This document shows, one piece after another, positions 8,264-20,388 of a DNA stretch of 64,000 nt. The notes under the pieces are model-generated. The model was not told where the DNA came from. It was given only the letters and a program-made list of their open reading frames with translations, and ran no database searches. Position 1 is the first letter of the stretch; each line of letters opens with the position of its first letter. Origin of the DNA: Virgibacillus halodenitrificans JCM 12304 (GTDB taxonomy: Bacteria > Bacillota > Bacilli > Bacillales > Amphibacillaceae); assembly GCF_001310895.1 (NCBI RefSeq), contig NZ_BAZS01000004.1, positions 1 through 64,000 of the forward strand, written 5' to 3'. Made by a program: the position numbers and the translations under genes.

Positions 8264-9082
8264 TTAATGTCCGATTTCACTTAATGGAACAAAGGTTGGA
8301 ATGGAATTACCATCACGCTCTTCAATGATAAAATCTGCTACATCCTCTGTTTGATATATCTCAGCTAGTTTTTTAAGTGTTTTATTATCTTTGTCTTTTT
8401 CCTGAACAGCAATAATGTTAATGTATGGTGTCGCTGTCTCATCCTCATGGTAGATGGAATCCTCCAATGGACTGTAACCTGCATCTACAGCAATACCGTT
8501 GTTTATAATAGAAGCGTCTACATCTGGTAGTACTCTCGGTGTTTGCCCTGCAACCAACAATTCAAAATTTAAGTTTTTAGGATTCTCAACAATTTTATCA
8601 AGGGAGCCATTCCCATCGAAGCCTTCTTCCAACTTAATTAAACCTGCATCCTGTAATAACAGTAATCCACGACCCATGTTCGTTGCTTCATTTGGTAATG
8701 CAATCGTTCCTCCCTCAGGAATACTCTCAACACTATCATGCTTTTCAGAATACAATCCCATTGGTGCAATAACCGTAGTGGCTATAGGTGTTAAATCCAA
8801 TTCATGCTCTTTAATAAATGCATCAAAATAGGAAACGGTCTGGAAAGCATTTGCATCAATTTCTCCTTCAGCTAGTGCCATGTTTGGTTGCACATAATCA
8901 GAGAAACGAACAATTTCAACATCTATCCCCTCCTCCTTGGCTTTTTCAGCAACATAATCCCAAATAGTTGTATCTGAACCACTAATACCTACCTTTACTT
9001 TTGTAGCAGCCTCGCCGCTTGAGCAAGCGCTAATAACAAGGGTTACGAATGAAAGTAATAAAAATAGACCAAATTTCTTCAT
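8264..9082 (-). CDS. metQ: Methionine ABC transporter substrate-binding lipoprotein
   Basis: Surface lipoprotein that captures methionine for the MetNI importer, 272 residues. The signal peptide ends in the lipobox VISAC with C20 as the lipidated cysteine. The body is of the NlpA/MetQ fold type (VGISGSDTTIWDYVAEKAKEEGI, then FQTVSYFDAF). It starts 21 bases after metI. Family membership is clear; methionine specificity is supported by the SAM riboswitches upstream of the operon. Confidence 0.92.
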   Translation of the reverse strand: MKKFGLFLLLSFVTLVISACSSGEAATKVKVGISGSDTTIWDYVAEKAKEEGIDVEIVRFSDYVQPNMALAEGEIDANAFQTVSYFDAFIKEHELDLTPIATTVIAPMGLYSEKHDSVESIPEGGTIALPNEATNMGRGLLLLQDAGLIKLEEGFDGNGSLDKIVENPKNLNFELLVAGQTPRVLPDVDASIINNGIAVDAGYSPLEDSIYHEDETATPYINIIAVQEKDKDNKTLKKLAEIYQTEDVADFIIEERDGNSIPTFVPLSEIGH

Positions 9083-9103
9083 GTTTGTTCTCTCCTTTTA
9101 TGT

Positions 9104-9754
9104 TTATCTTCTTCTTATTTTTTTTGATAAAATGTTTCCTGATGACTGTAATCCTTGAACCATAACGACAAGAATACCAACCGTAATCAGCATGACTGTT
9201 GTATCAAATCGCTGATAACCAAACGTTATTGCCAAATCTCCGAGACCGCCACCACCAACAGCTCCAGCCATGGCCGATGCACCTACAAGACCGATGGTTG
9301 CAATGGTGATTCCCAGTAATAGCGAGCTTAAGGCTTCCGGAATGAGAAAGCGTGTGATTATCTGTCTAGGTGTGGCGCCCATTGCCTGTGCTGCTTCCAT
9401 TACTCCTGGGTCAACCTCCAACAATGAATTTTCAATTAACCTGGCTATATATGGCCCTGCATAAAGCACCATCGGGACAATTGCAGCAGCAGTACCTATG
9501 GAAGTGCCTACAACTAAACGGGTAAATGGGATAACAGCTACCATCAGAATAATGAAAGGGATGGATCTAAAAATATTTACGACTGCGTTTAATAGATTAA
9601 ATAATTGCTTATTTTCCCATAGATGGCCTTTTCGAGTAATAACAAGTAAAATGCCAAGAGGTAAACCAATAACGACAGAGAAAAGTAAAGAAAAACTCAC
9701 CATTGCTACCGTTTCCCATAATGCTTCTATGATTTGTTGCCAATCAACTAACAT
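9104..9754 (-). CDS. metI: Methionine ABC transporter permease
   Basis: Inner-membrane permease of 216 residues, about five membrane helices (also called metP in B. subtilis). The cytoplasmic coupling motif EAAQAMGATPRQIITRFLIPEA is complete. Its start overlaps the end of metN by 11 bases, which suggests translational coupling. The glycine-rich stretch AGAVGGGGLGDLAI is typical of MetI proteins. Confidence 0.93.
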   Translation of the reverse strand: MLVDWQQIIEALWETVAMVSFSLLFSVVIGLPLGILLVITRKGHLWENKQLFNLLNAVVNIFRSIPFIILMVAVIPFTRLVVGTSIGTAAAIVPMVLYAGPYIARLIENSLLEVDPGVMEAAQAMGATPRQIITRFLIPEALSSLLLGITIATIGLVGASAMAGAVGGGGLGDLAITFGYQRFDTTVMLITVGILVVMVQGLQSSGNILSKKIRRR

Positions 9755-10774
9755 TACCCAACACTTCCTTTACAGTTACTTTTTGTTGATGAATATGCAT
9801 AATCACTCGCTGGATTTCCTTTTCCTCTCCCGCAAACTTAACAATTAAATTTCCAAACGGGGTCCCTTGTAATTCTGTAATACTACCGAATAATACATTT
9901 ACCTCTACATCATATTGCTTTGCTATTTGTGATAGTAGTGGAGCTCCGGTAGCTTCACCAACGAATACGATCCGATAGATTTGATGGGACTCATCCTGTG
10001 CTCGAATAAGCTGATATACGGATTCTGGAATATCATCATGCATAACCGAGCTTACAAAATTGTGAGCTACTTCGGTTTTTGGCTGTGAAAATACCTCAAA
10101 GACGGATCCCGCTTCAACTACTTTCCCTCCATCAAGTACAGCTACTTTGTCACAAATCTCTCGAATAACGCCCATTTCATGGGTAATAATTAAAATGGTA
10201 ATGTTATATTCCTGATTAATTTTCTTTAAAAGCTTTAATATCGAATTCGTCGTTTCCGGATCAAGTGCTGAAGTAGCTTCATCACATAACAGCACGGAAG
10301 GCTGAGTTGCTAAGGCTCTTGCAATTCCCACTCTTTGCTTCTGCCCACCAGATAGCTGATCTGGATAACTTTCTGCTTTGTCTTCTAAACCGACAAACTC
10401 TAATAATTCACTAACCCGTTTTTTAACCTCTTCTTTCGGTGTATTGGATAAAAGTAACGGCATTGCTACATTGGTAAAAACAGTTTTGGAGTTTAATAGA
10501 TTAAAATGTTGAAAGATCATCCAATATTCCGTTTTGCTTCCCTCAGCTCTTTAGGCGAAAGTGAAAGTAAGTCCTGGCCGTTCACAGTTACCTTTCCTGA
10601 AGTTGGGCGTTCCAATAAGTTTACACAACGGATCAGCGAGCTCTTTCCAGCACCACTAAAACCAATAACTCCGTAAATTTCTCCCTTTTCAATATGTAAA
10701 TTGACATCATCTAATGCCTTAATTTCCTGTGCTGTACCATCATAAATTTTTGTCACATGTTCAAATGTAATCAT
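9744..10774 (-). pseudogene. metN: Methionine ABC transporter ATP-binding protein, interrupted by one frameshift
   Basis: ATPase of the MetNIQ importer, about 343 residues if the frame is restored. The first part (10774 to 10517) carries Walker A (GFSGAGKSS). The second (10520 to 9744) carries the Q-loop, the signature LSGGQKQR, Walker B (VLLCDEATSALD) and a C-terminal NIL/ACT domain. Reading NIG then stop then MIFQHF shows one base missing at about 10518-10520: GGATGATC instead of GG-N-ATGATC. All other motifs are intact. The stop and the new ATG overlap as ATGA, so two coupled polypeptides are conceivable, but a sequencing error or recent mutation is likelier. The ATG at 10774 follows AAGGAGGAAAAAA. 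Confidence 0.9.
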
Positions 10775-10800
10775 TTTTTTCCTCCTTCTAAAAATATAAA

Positions 10801-10835
10801 AATGCCTCTTCTTAGAAAGATAAGAAGAGGCATTT
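10801..10835 (-). terminator. Terminator of the metN-proximal SAM riboswitch
   Basis: Long hairpin (aatgcctcttctta / taagaagaggcatt) between the aptamer and metN. Its 5' arm can pair with aptamer P1 sequence (cttatc/gataag), as expected for an S-box expression platform. Confidence 0.85.
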
Positions 10836-10847
10836 AGGAACATGCTC

Positions 10848-10950
10848 TTCTTATCTTTCAGGCATACGCCTGCTGGAATTGGCACGGTACTTAATCAGTC
10901 CGTTGCCGAGGTATCAAAGGGCCAGTCCCTCCACCTCTCTGGATAAGAAG
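10848..10950 (-). promoter_or_regulatory. SAM-I (S-box) riboswitch, metN-proximal
   Basis: On the minus strand the S-box consensus is nearly complete: CTTATCCAGAGAGGTGGAG, GGCCCTTTGATACCTCGGCA, then GTGCCAATTCC, closing with GATAAG. High SAM should favour the downstream terminator and reduce transport of methionine. Confidence 0.97.
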
Positions 10951-11018
10951 TATAACTATTTAATTTTTTACTATGCGTACCACACATCGGGCATCCATCA
11001 CATTACTCTAAAAAAACA

Positions 11019-11051
11019 AAAATCCCTCCTTATGAAATAAGAAGAGATTTG
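11019..11051 (-). terminator. Terminator of the metN-distal SAM riboswitch
   Basis: Hairpin aaatccctccttat / ataagaagagattt followed on the minus strand by a T-rich stretch. It is separate from the terminator at 10801-10835. Confidence 0.75.
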
Positions 11052-11070
11052 TATATAACGAACCAAAACT

Positions 11071-11176
11071 CTTCTTATTTACCAAGCTGTTGCTTGTTGG
11101 ATTTGGCACAGTACTATAAAAGTCCGCTGCCGAGGTATCAAAGGGCCAATTCCCTCCACCTCTCTGAATAAGAAGT
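11071..11176 (-). promoter_or_regulatory. SAM-I (S-box) riboswitch, metN-distal (tandem)
   Basis: Second complete S-box aptamer: CTTATTCAGAGAGGTGGAGG, GGCCCTTTGATACCTCGGCA, GTGCCAAATCC and a closing AATAAG. It lies about 120 bases upstream of the first and has its own terminator, so the operon passes through two SAM-gated checkpoints. Confidence 0.96.
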
Positions 11177-11243
11177 TTTTTTATTATTTAATTTAGTATG
11201 GTATTGACTTTACTATCAATTTTAAAATTTGTCAAACATTTTT

Positions 11244-12828
<1,585 letters not shown>

Positions 12829-12850
12829 TACTCAAAATCAAAAACAAAAA

Positions 12851-13080
12851 ACTCCCGTCCCTATAAATAGGGACGAGAGTATAATTCCCGCGTTGCCACC
12901 CTTGTTGAAGAGAAAAACTCTTCCGGCTCACAGTTCGTAACGGTACATAGCCGGGTCTACTTACTTACGGACGCGCCGGGTTCCATAGACCAGTTCAAGG
13001 ATGGATTCATAATACTCTTACATCGATTTTCACCAACCATCGACTCTCTAAAGCAAGCGATATTATTACTACTTCCTGTC
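12851..13080 (-). promoter_or_regulatory. T-box leader (serine, specifier UCC) of serS
   Basis: On the minus strand the T-box AAGGGTGGCAACGCGGG is followed by a strong terminator (12851-12880, actcccgtcc / ggacgagagt, T-run). The specifier context GAATCCATCC presents a serine UCC codon, the same GAA-codon-A frame seen in the proC leader. The 5' end is approximate. Confidence 0.93.
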
Positions 13081-13120
13081 ATTACTTTTTATATTAACTA
13101 TCATCATATCCAATTTCATA

Positions 13121-13711
13121 TTAGGATGCAAGTGTTTGTATTGATTGTTCCACCATAGCAACAAAATATGCAATAAATCGGTTATCATCTGTTAGTTCCG
13201 GATGAAATGCTGTACAAATATAATGCCCTTGTTGTGCTGCAACAATACGTTCATTATACCTCGCGAGCACATGAACATCTGATCCAGTCTCGACAATATA
13301 AGGTGCACGGATAAATACAGCGTTGAAATCTTCTGCCACATCAGTTATAGCCAATTCTGCTTCGAAGCTGGCTACTTGGCGGCCAAATGCATTGCGGGCA
13401 ACCTTCATATCCATTAGCCCAAGATGTGCTTGGTCCTGGTTTTCTATTTCATTAGCCATTAGGATAAGTCCAGCACACGTGCCGAAAATTGGTTTTCCTT
13501 TTTCACCAAATTCCTGAATAGCATCAAAGAAGCCATAGCTGTCAATCAATCGGCGCATCGTTGTGCTTTCCCCGCCCGGAAGTATTAAGCCATCAATGGT
13601 ATCCAGCTGTTCTGTCCGTTTTATTTCCACAGCGTGTGCTCCACATGCTTCAATAGAACGAATATGCTCCCGAACGGCTCCTTGTAGTGCAAGTACTCCA
13701 ATTGTTGCCAT
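13121..13711 (-). CDS. pdxT: Pyridoxal 5'-phosphate synthase glutaminase subunit
   Basis: Class I glutamine amidotransferase that feeds ammonia to PdxS for vitamin B6 synthesis, 196 residues, exactly the B. subtilis length. The nucleophile cysteine is in FGTCAGLI, the oxyanion motif is [10 protein letters not shown], and the catalytic His-Glu pair is in FHPE. Of two adjacent ATGs, the second (13711) gives better spacing from AGAAGGA. It lies 16 bases after pdxS and forms one operon with it. Confidence 0.96.
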   Translation of the reverse strand: MATIGVLALQGAVREHIRSIEACGAHAVEIKRTEQLDTIDGLILPGGESTTMRRLIDSYGFFDAIQEFGEKGKPIFGTCAGLILMANEIENQDQAHLGLMDMKVARNAFGRQVASFEAELAITDVAEDFNAVFIRAPYIVETGSDVHVLARYNERIVAAQQGHYICTAFHPELTDDNRFIAYFVAMVEQSIQTLAS

Positions 13712-13727
13712 CATACATTCCTTCTTT

Positions 13728-14612
13728 CTATTCGCTGCGATCCTGCATACGATCATGTGCGGCAATAGTACTCATTTCAAGACCCTTCATAGCAGTTCCT
13801 AATCCTTTGGAAAGCTCTGAAATTAACTTATAATCCTGAAAATGTGTTGTTGCCTCAACAATAGCTTTTGCAAATTTCTCAGGGTTGTCCGATTTAAAGA
13901 TACCAGAACCAACAAATACTCCATCTGCACCTAGCTCCATCATTAGTGCAGCATCACTAGGAGTGGCAATTCCACCTGCTGCAAAGTTAACTACAGGTAA
14001 ACGTCCCTCTTCGCGAATTTGAATTAACAATTCAAATGGCGCACCAATTTCCTTAGCAAATGTCATTACTTCATCTCTTGACATAGCAGTTAACTTGCGG
14101 ATTTCAGATTGCACCTCACGCATATGGCGTACAGCTTCTACAATATTCCCTGTACCTGGTTCCCCTTTTGTACGAAGCATGGAAGCTCCTTCTCCAATGC
14201 GTCGTGCAGCTTCACCCAAATTACGGCATCCACAAACAAAAGGAACTGTATAGTCGGATTTATTGAGGTGGAATATGTCATCTGCAGGTGTTAATACTTC
14301 ACTCTCGTCAATATAATCAACACCCATTGCTTCCAACACACGTGCCTCCACAATATGTCCAATACGGGCTTTAGCCATTACTGGAATGGAGACTGCATTT
14401 AATACTTCTTCTGTAATAGTTGGGTCAGCCATTCTGGCAACCCCGCCTGCTGCACGAATATCAGAAGGCACTCTTTCTAAAGCCATAACAGCGACTGCCC
14501 CTGCTGCCTCGGCGATTTTTGCTTGCTCGGCATTAACTACGTCCATAATGACGCCGCCTTTTTGCATTTCAGCCATTCCTCGTTTAACTCTCTCTGTACC
14601 TGTATTCGTCAT
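13728..14612 (-). CDS. pdxS: Pyridoxal 5'-phosphate synthase lyase subunit
   Basis: Makes PLP from ribose 5-phosphate, glyceraldehyde 3-phosphate and ammonia, and assembles with PdxT as a 12+12 complex. It has 294 residues and a TIM-barrel fold, with hallmark sequences [22 protein letters not shown] (catalytic lysine) and [32 protein letters not shown]. It follows dacA by about 33 bases in the same direction, as in B. subtilis. Confidence 0.97.
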   Translation of the reverse strand: MTNTGTERVKRGMAEMQKGGVIMDVVNAEQAKIAEAAGAVAVMALERVPSDIRAAGGVARMADPTITEEVLNAVSIPVMAKARIGHIVEARVLEAMGVDYIDESEVLTPADDIFHLNKSDYTVPFVCGCRNLGEAARRIGEGASMLRTKGEPGTGNIVEAVRHMREVQSEIRKLTAMSRDEVMTFAKEIGAPFELLIQIREEGRLPVVNFAAGGIATPSDAALMMELGADGVFVGSGIFKSDNPEKFAKAIVEATTHFQDYKLISELSKGLGTAMKGLEMSTIAAHDRMQDRSE

Positions 14613-14645
14613 GGTAATTCCCCCTGTAAAGTTTTATTTTTTATA

Positions 14646-15980
14646 TTAAAATAACCCTTTAATCCAATCAACGACAGTTGTAAATAAATCAACAAAGAAA
14701 TCGCCAATTGCACCTAAAGTTAGCATAAACCAGTTTGACTTCTCAACAGCTTCATTTGTAACTAAATCAATGGTATTACCTTTATCTTTAGTAATATAGC
14801 CATAGTCTTTATCTCCTTTAAAGACTACTTCAGCAGTACCTATCTTTTCACCTTTCTTAATAGGTGCCAGGAGTTCTCCTTCTTTATTTAACTTATCTTT
14901 ATCAAGATTATATTTAATGCTATATTGTTTTTCCTGCCCTGATTTCACAGGAATAGTAACAGATTTATTTGTAGAAATATTTACCTTTTCTTCTTTACCT
15001 TTTGCAACAGGTAAGGTGGTCTCATCCTTTAGCTGATACCCTTCTGGAAATAGTTCTTTGGTTTCAAATTTAGAAAAACCATAATCAAATAGCTTGGCTG
15101 TTTCCTGGAATCGCTCTTCTTCACTTCCAGTTTTCATAACAACAGAGATCAGACGGTTACCGTTTCGTTCTGCTGAACCAGTGAAACAGTATCCAGCTAA
15201 ATCGGTATAACCGGTTTTCAGCCCGTCCACACCTTCATAGAAAAACTGCTTTAAAAAAGTTGTGTCATGTGGCAACATATGGTTCCAGTTACGTATTTTC
15301 TGACCATCAAAATCAGTTACGGGAATACTGGAAATATCCAAAGCCTCCGGATAATCCTTAATAAGCTTGTACGCAAGCAATGCAGCTGATTCAGCTGATA
15401 ATAAATTGGTTGCATTAGGATCTGTGCCTTCTGGATAATTATCACCTAGAGAGGCATTATCCAATCCTGTCGAGTTAACGAATTTAAAATCCGGCAAGCC
15501 CATTTCCTTACCTTTTTTATTCATCATTTTAACGAATTCGCCTTCGGATCCCGCTATTAATTCAGCAAGCGCGATTGTTGTTGCATTGTCCGAATTAATG
15601 GCCATCGCTTTATATAAATCTTTCACAGTATAGTCTTGACTCTGCTTTAAGCCCACTCCAGAGAAAGAAGTATTTGCAGAAATACTGTATGGGTAATCAC
15701 TGATTTGCGTAGTTGTATCCCATGATATGTCGCCTTTTTCAATCGCTTCCCACACTAAATATTCTGTCATCATTTTCGTCATACTAGCTGGAGGAAGTGC
15801 TTGGTCCGCATTTTTTGAATACAAAATTTTACCTGTTTCCACATCAACTAAAATGGCGGAATCTGCTTTGATGTCCAATGTCTCTGCTGCTTTTGTCGAA
15901 AATGGCTGAACCATTATTGTTATCACTGCTACCATAACTGCAAGGATGAATGATAACCCTTTTTTAAAATTGTGTTTCAA
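14646..15980 (-). CDS. dacA: D-alanyl-D-alanine carboxypeptidase (PBP5)
   Basis: Peptidoglycan-trimming low-molecular-weight PBP, 444 residues, exported and membrane-anchored. An N-terminal signal peptide ends about residue 31. Active-site motifs are S66-M-T-K69, S130-D-N132 and K255-T-G257. A beta-rich PBP5 C-domain follows, and the last 25 residues form an amphipathic anchor (FFVDLFTTVVDWIKGLF). A -10-like TAAAAT upstream suggests its own promoter, independent of guaB. Confidence 0.96.
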   Translation of the reverse strand: MKHNFKKGLSFILAVMVAVITIMVQPFSTKAAETLDIKADSAILVDVETGKILYSKNADQALPPASMTKMMTEYLVWEAIEKGDISWDTTTQISDYPYSISANTSFSGVGLKQSQDYTVKDLYKAMAINSDNATTIALAELIAGSEGEFVKMMNKKGKEMGLPDFKFVNSTGLDNASLGDNYPEGTDPNATNLLSAESAALLAYKLIKDYPEALDISSIPVTDFDGQKIRNWNHMLPHDTTFLKQFFYEGVDGLKTGYTDLAGYCFTGSAERNGNRLISVVMKTGSEEERFQETAKLFDYGFSKFETKELFPEGYQLKDETTLPVAKGKEEKVNISTNKSVTIPVKSGQEKQYSIKYNLDKDKLNKEGELLAPIKKGEKIGTAEVVFKGDKDYGYITKDKGNTIDLVTNEAVEKSNWFMLTLGAIGDFFVDLFTTVVDWIKGLF

Positions 15981-16070
15981 CTTTCTGTACCTCCAACTTG
16001 TATTTTATCTATTTTATGTACATCTCAAAGTATGCACTTCATCATTTTACCACATAAAATATTAAAAAAA

Positions 16071-16094
16071 TAGACAGGGAATAGTCCCAGTCTA
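16071..16094 (-). terminator. Terminator-like hairpin between guaB and dacA
   Basis: Arms tagacaggga / tcccagtcta, with a TTTTTTT run on the minus strand. The arm AGACTGGGAC also pairs with an upstream copy of GTCCCAGTCT at 16170-16179, so two exclusive folds are possible. Confidence 0.6.
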
Positions 16095-16268
16095 CATTTT
16101 TTTCAGTTAAGAAAAATTCCCTATTTAATTTTTGAAAGCAGTTCTTTTCCTTCCTAAAAGAAGAATACGAGACTGGGACATAACTAACATAGCGCTATTC
16201 TAAAGACGAACGTTCTAAATTGTGGAAGCCCCGCTCCGGAAAAACGCTCCGCTAATTTCTTGCAAAAG

Positions 16269-16313
16269 AAATCCGAACCATCATTCATTAGTAGTACGAA
16301 TCGGTTCGGATTT
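16269..16313 (-). terminator. Intrinsic terminator of guaB
   Basis: Eleven-base arms (aaatccgaacc / ggttcggattt) with a T-tract, about 40 bases past the guaB stop. Confidence 0.75.
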
Positions 16314-16351
16314 TCATTGTATAAAATTTCTTTTATTTCAGCCTCTAAAAA

Positions 16352-17836
<1,485 letters not shown>

Positions 17837-17930
17837 TCATAATAATACTGTTTTAAATTTCCCCAAAATGTTGTAGATGTATGCTGTTTATAAACTGGGT
17901 AAAACTAAGTCTGTAATGGTATTTTTATAT

Positions 17931-17976
17931 ACAATACGCGAACATACTAGCTTTTTCAACAACATAACGTTCAAAA
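17931..17976 (-). promoter_or_regulatory. Possible PurBox pair and promoter of guaB
   Basis: CGAAC at 17939-17943 in an A/T context and an inverted, one-mismatch partner (GTTCA, 17969-17973) lie 25 bases apart, nearly the 24-base gap of the purA operator. On the minus strand TTGAAA, 17 bases, TATTGT could be the promoter. The second half-site is weak. Confidence 0.35.
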
Positions 17977-18035
17977 ATTAAAGTAAATAGATTCTGAATA
18001 ATGTAACAAAAAAGTAAGTGTCTTTAAGGACGGCA

Positions 18036-18092
18036 GGATAGTTTCGCCTTATCCTTGGGATGCCTGACTGACTACACCTTGCAGGCATCCAA
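18036..18092 (+). other. Structured leader upstream of yaaC
   Basis: Two adjacent hairpins: ggata / tatcc (18036-18055), then ggatgcctg / caggcatcc (18058-18090). No T-run follows, so they are not simple terminators. They lie about 60 bases upstream of the yaaC start. No known riboswitch consensus was recognised. Confidence 0.4.
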
Positions 18093-18151
18093 TAAGCTTA
18101 TCAGGTAGGTACAACTCATATATTATATTTTCAAGCTGAGAGGGTCTTATA

Positions 18152-19096
18152 ATGAATGAAATAAATACTTTTTTAACTTATTTGCAATCACAGCAGACAG
18201 CCCAGAAATACTTACACCACTGTTATCAGCATTTGGAAGATACAGATGCACAGAATAGGAGCTATGAGAACTGTAATACATTTATTTATTATTTAGATCA
18301 TGGCCAGCGATTTTATGAAAATGGGCGCAAGGCAGATGCCTTGTTACAACCCGTTTTGTATTTTTATGGAATGGTACATTTAGTAAAAGCCTGTTTGTTA
18401 ACAAAGAGACCCTATTATCCAGAATCTGCTGCCTTATTGGCACATGGGGTAACCGCAAGAAAACGCAAAAAGAAAAATTACTCCTTTTTAAAAGATGAAG
18501 TAAAAATACAGCATAATGGCTTGTATCCTTATTTCTCCGAGCATCTCTTCTCTCATAAAAAACATCCGTTTGAGAAAAGGAGCATGGAATCATTACTTGC
18601 CTTATTACCGGAAATGATTCCTTTATTTGATTTACAAAAAAAAGTAGAGCTTTTCCCTGTTGGAAAACTCTACTCCAATTTATTGCAATTTCCGACTACC
18701 ATTTTGGATAGCTATCATTTGACGGAGAAGGCTTTTATAAATAAGATTTCCGGCTATGTACCTGATATGAAATATGTCGATACAGATGATAACTATATTC
18801 GTATTGAACTAACCGCTCCTATAAAAGAAGCCAATGGGCCGTTTTATGCCAATAGGGCGGATTCCCAGCTTTTCTTCCCCAGCAGAAGAGAACAATTTCT
18901 GCCTATACCAGAAGTAATGATTCATTATCTGGTTTTATATAATCTAAGTATGTTATGCAGATATGAAGCAGAGTGGTGGGGTGATTTATTTTCAACAAAA
19001 CCGGAAATCGATTATCCTTTTATTCGCTGTTTTCTCCAGTTGACAGCAGATAAAATCCCTTTTCTCCTAGGAAAATATCTTTATGCATTACATTAA
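18152..19096 (+). CDS. yaaC: YaaC family protein
   Basis: Uncharacterised protein of 314 residues, close in length to B. subtilis YaaC, in the conserved position next to guaB and on the opposite strand. No membrane segments or signal peptide are seen. It is rich in Y, F, H and L, with a basic patch ARKRKKKNYSFLKDEV about residue 110. No catalytic motif is recognised. It is head-on to replication and likely transcribed alone from its own promoter with a structured leader. Confidence 0.85.
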   Translation: MNEINTFLTYLQSQQTAQKYLHHCYQHLEDTDAQNRSYENCNTFIYYLDHGQRFYENGRKADALLQPVLYFYGMVHLVKACLLTKRPYYPESAALLAHGVTARKRKKKNYSFLKDEVKIQHNGLYPYFSEHLFSHKKHPFEKRSMESLLALLPEMIPLFDLQKKVELFPVGKLYSNLLQFPTTILDSYHLTEKAFINKISGYVPDMKYVDTDDNYIRIELTAPIKEANGPFYANRADSQLFFPSRREQFLPIPEVMIHYLVLYNLSMLCRYEAEWWGDLFSTKPEIDYPFIRCFLQLTADKIPFLLGKYLYALH

Positions 19097-19100
19097 AAAG

Positions 19101-20216
19101 CTAAGATATAGTTTTATTACTTAGGATAGCTTGTATATAGAGGGAGGGGTTATTCTGTAATGAAATTAATTCCTCCGTACCATCTATTTTTATGATTGGG
19201 CGTGTAGGCTGATTAGGCTCAATAAACACAATTTCACCTGTTCGTAAATCAGATAATTGAACTCTGGATCCATTCGAAAAGTTAGCTATCCCCTCCATAA
19301 ATGTATGTACTACTCGGGGGTCAAGCTTCAAATACTGATCCTTTTGCAATTGCTCCACAACATGGAAGGAGGATTGGCTACCCTGATATGGACGGGAACA
19401 GGTCATTGCATGATATTGATCTGCAACTGCAATAATCCTTGCATACATATGGATTTTCTTTTGCGTCAGGCCAAGCGGATATCCACTTCCATCCATTCGT
19501 TCATGATGTTGCAAAATAGCTAATTTCACTTGTTTTGTAAGCATAGAGCTATTCTCAACAAAGCGATAGGAGTAAGTAGGGTGCTTCTTGATTGAAGCCA
19601 TTTCTGCATGTGTTAGTGACCCTTTTTTTACTATGATAGCTGGATCTATCTTTGCCATGCCGCTATCACTTAAAAAACCTGCCAATCCAATTTGCAGATA
19701 TTCCCCGTGACGGTATCCCATTTTTCTGCCTATATAGGCAGAAATAATCCCAACTGCAACACAATGATGATAGAAATAATCCTTGCTTATCGCCAGATTG
19801 CTGAGAGAGAAGACCTCATTATCCCACTCATCCAAGCGTTCCAACAGTGGAATCATTAATTTACGAACTGCAGGGAGATCAAGTGGAACACCATTCTGCC
19901 AACCTGAAAATAATTTCTTGAATTCTTCTACAGTCTGGTTATAAAGATCTTTAACAGAAAGCTTTGTACTATTTTCTATATTACTTGCTTTTTCTTTTGC
20001 TGGTCCTTCTTGTCTTAAAATAGAGGATGGCTCAAACATTTCGCCAGTCGCAAGCTTTGCAGCTACTTCTACTGACGGGACAAGGAATTTCTTTAATACG
20101 GTAATATGTTCTTCTGTCAATGTTGTTTTTTGTGGTATGAGATCCTTGCTTGTTTTACCTTTTACCCCTTTAATTAAGACACAACCTGGCACCAGCTGAG
20201 TTGGTTCTACTCGCAT
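19101..20216 (-). CDS. HD-GYP-like protein with degenerate HD motif
   Basis: 371 residues. The C-terminal half resembles c-di-GMP phosphodiesterases of the HD-GYP family: HHERMDGSGYPLGLTQKKI contains the GYP motif, and MYARIIAVADQYHAMTCSRPYQG matches the following helix. The HD pair itself is altered: GFLSDSGMAKID stands where families have LLHDIGK-IP, so His is replaced by Ser. Metal binding and catalysis may be lost. The ATG at 20216 follows TTGGGGGCAATTAT; a longer start upstream would read through a repeat-like sequence. It lies downstream of gyrA, where B. subtilis has rrnO. Confidence 0.8.
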   Translation of the reverse strand: MRVEPTQLVPGCVLIKGVKGKTSKDLIPQKTTLTEEHITVLKKFLVPSVEVAAKLATGEMFEPSSILRQEGPAKEKASNIENSTKLSVKDLYNQTVEEFKKLFSGWQNGVPLDLPAVRKLMIPLLERLDEWDNEVFSLSNLAISKDYFYHHCVAVGIISAYIGRKMGYRHGEYLQIGLAGFLSDSGMAKIDPAIIVKKGSLTHAEMASIKKHPTYSYRFVENSSMLTKQVKLAILQHHERMDGSGYPLGLTQKKIHMYARIIAVADQYHAMTCSRPYQGSQSSFHVVEQLQKDQYLKLDPRVVHTFMEGIANFSNGSRVQLSDLRTGEIVFIEPNQPTRPIIKIDGTEELISLQNNPSLYIQAILSNKTIS

Positions 20217-20322
20217 ATAATTGCCCCCAATTATAGTAAATATAGGAAAAGCGGAAGCGCCTTGACCGTTCAGGCATACGAACAAAATATGGCCAAAACT
20301 TTATCGTTTCCTAAGAGATAAA

Positions 20323-20388
20323 AACGCCCGCATAGCCATGACTACAGGTGGAATTCGTTTCTCCCCTTCGTACGCTAATTGCGGGCGC
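20323..20388 (-). terminator. Terminator-type long hairpin after gyrA
   Basis: On the minus strand GCGCCCGCAATTAGC pairs with GCTATGCGGGCG around a loop of about 35 bases and is followed by TTTTTAT. Most likely this is the gyrA terminator, though its large apical region is unusual. Confidence 0.65.

Noticed and set aside
10775-10885. N-terminal extension of MetN
   Set aside because: It reads through the riboswitch and terminator; a strong ribosome site precedes the internal ATG at 10774.
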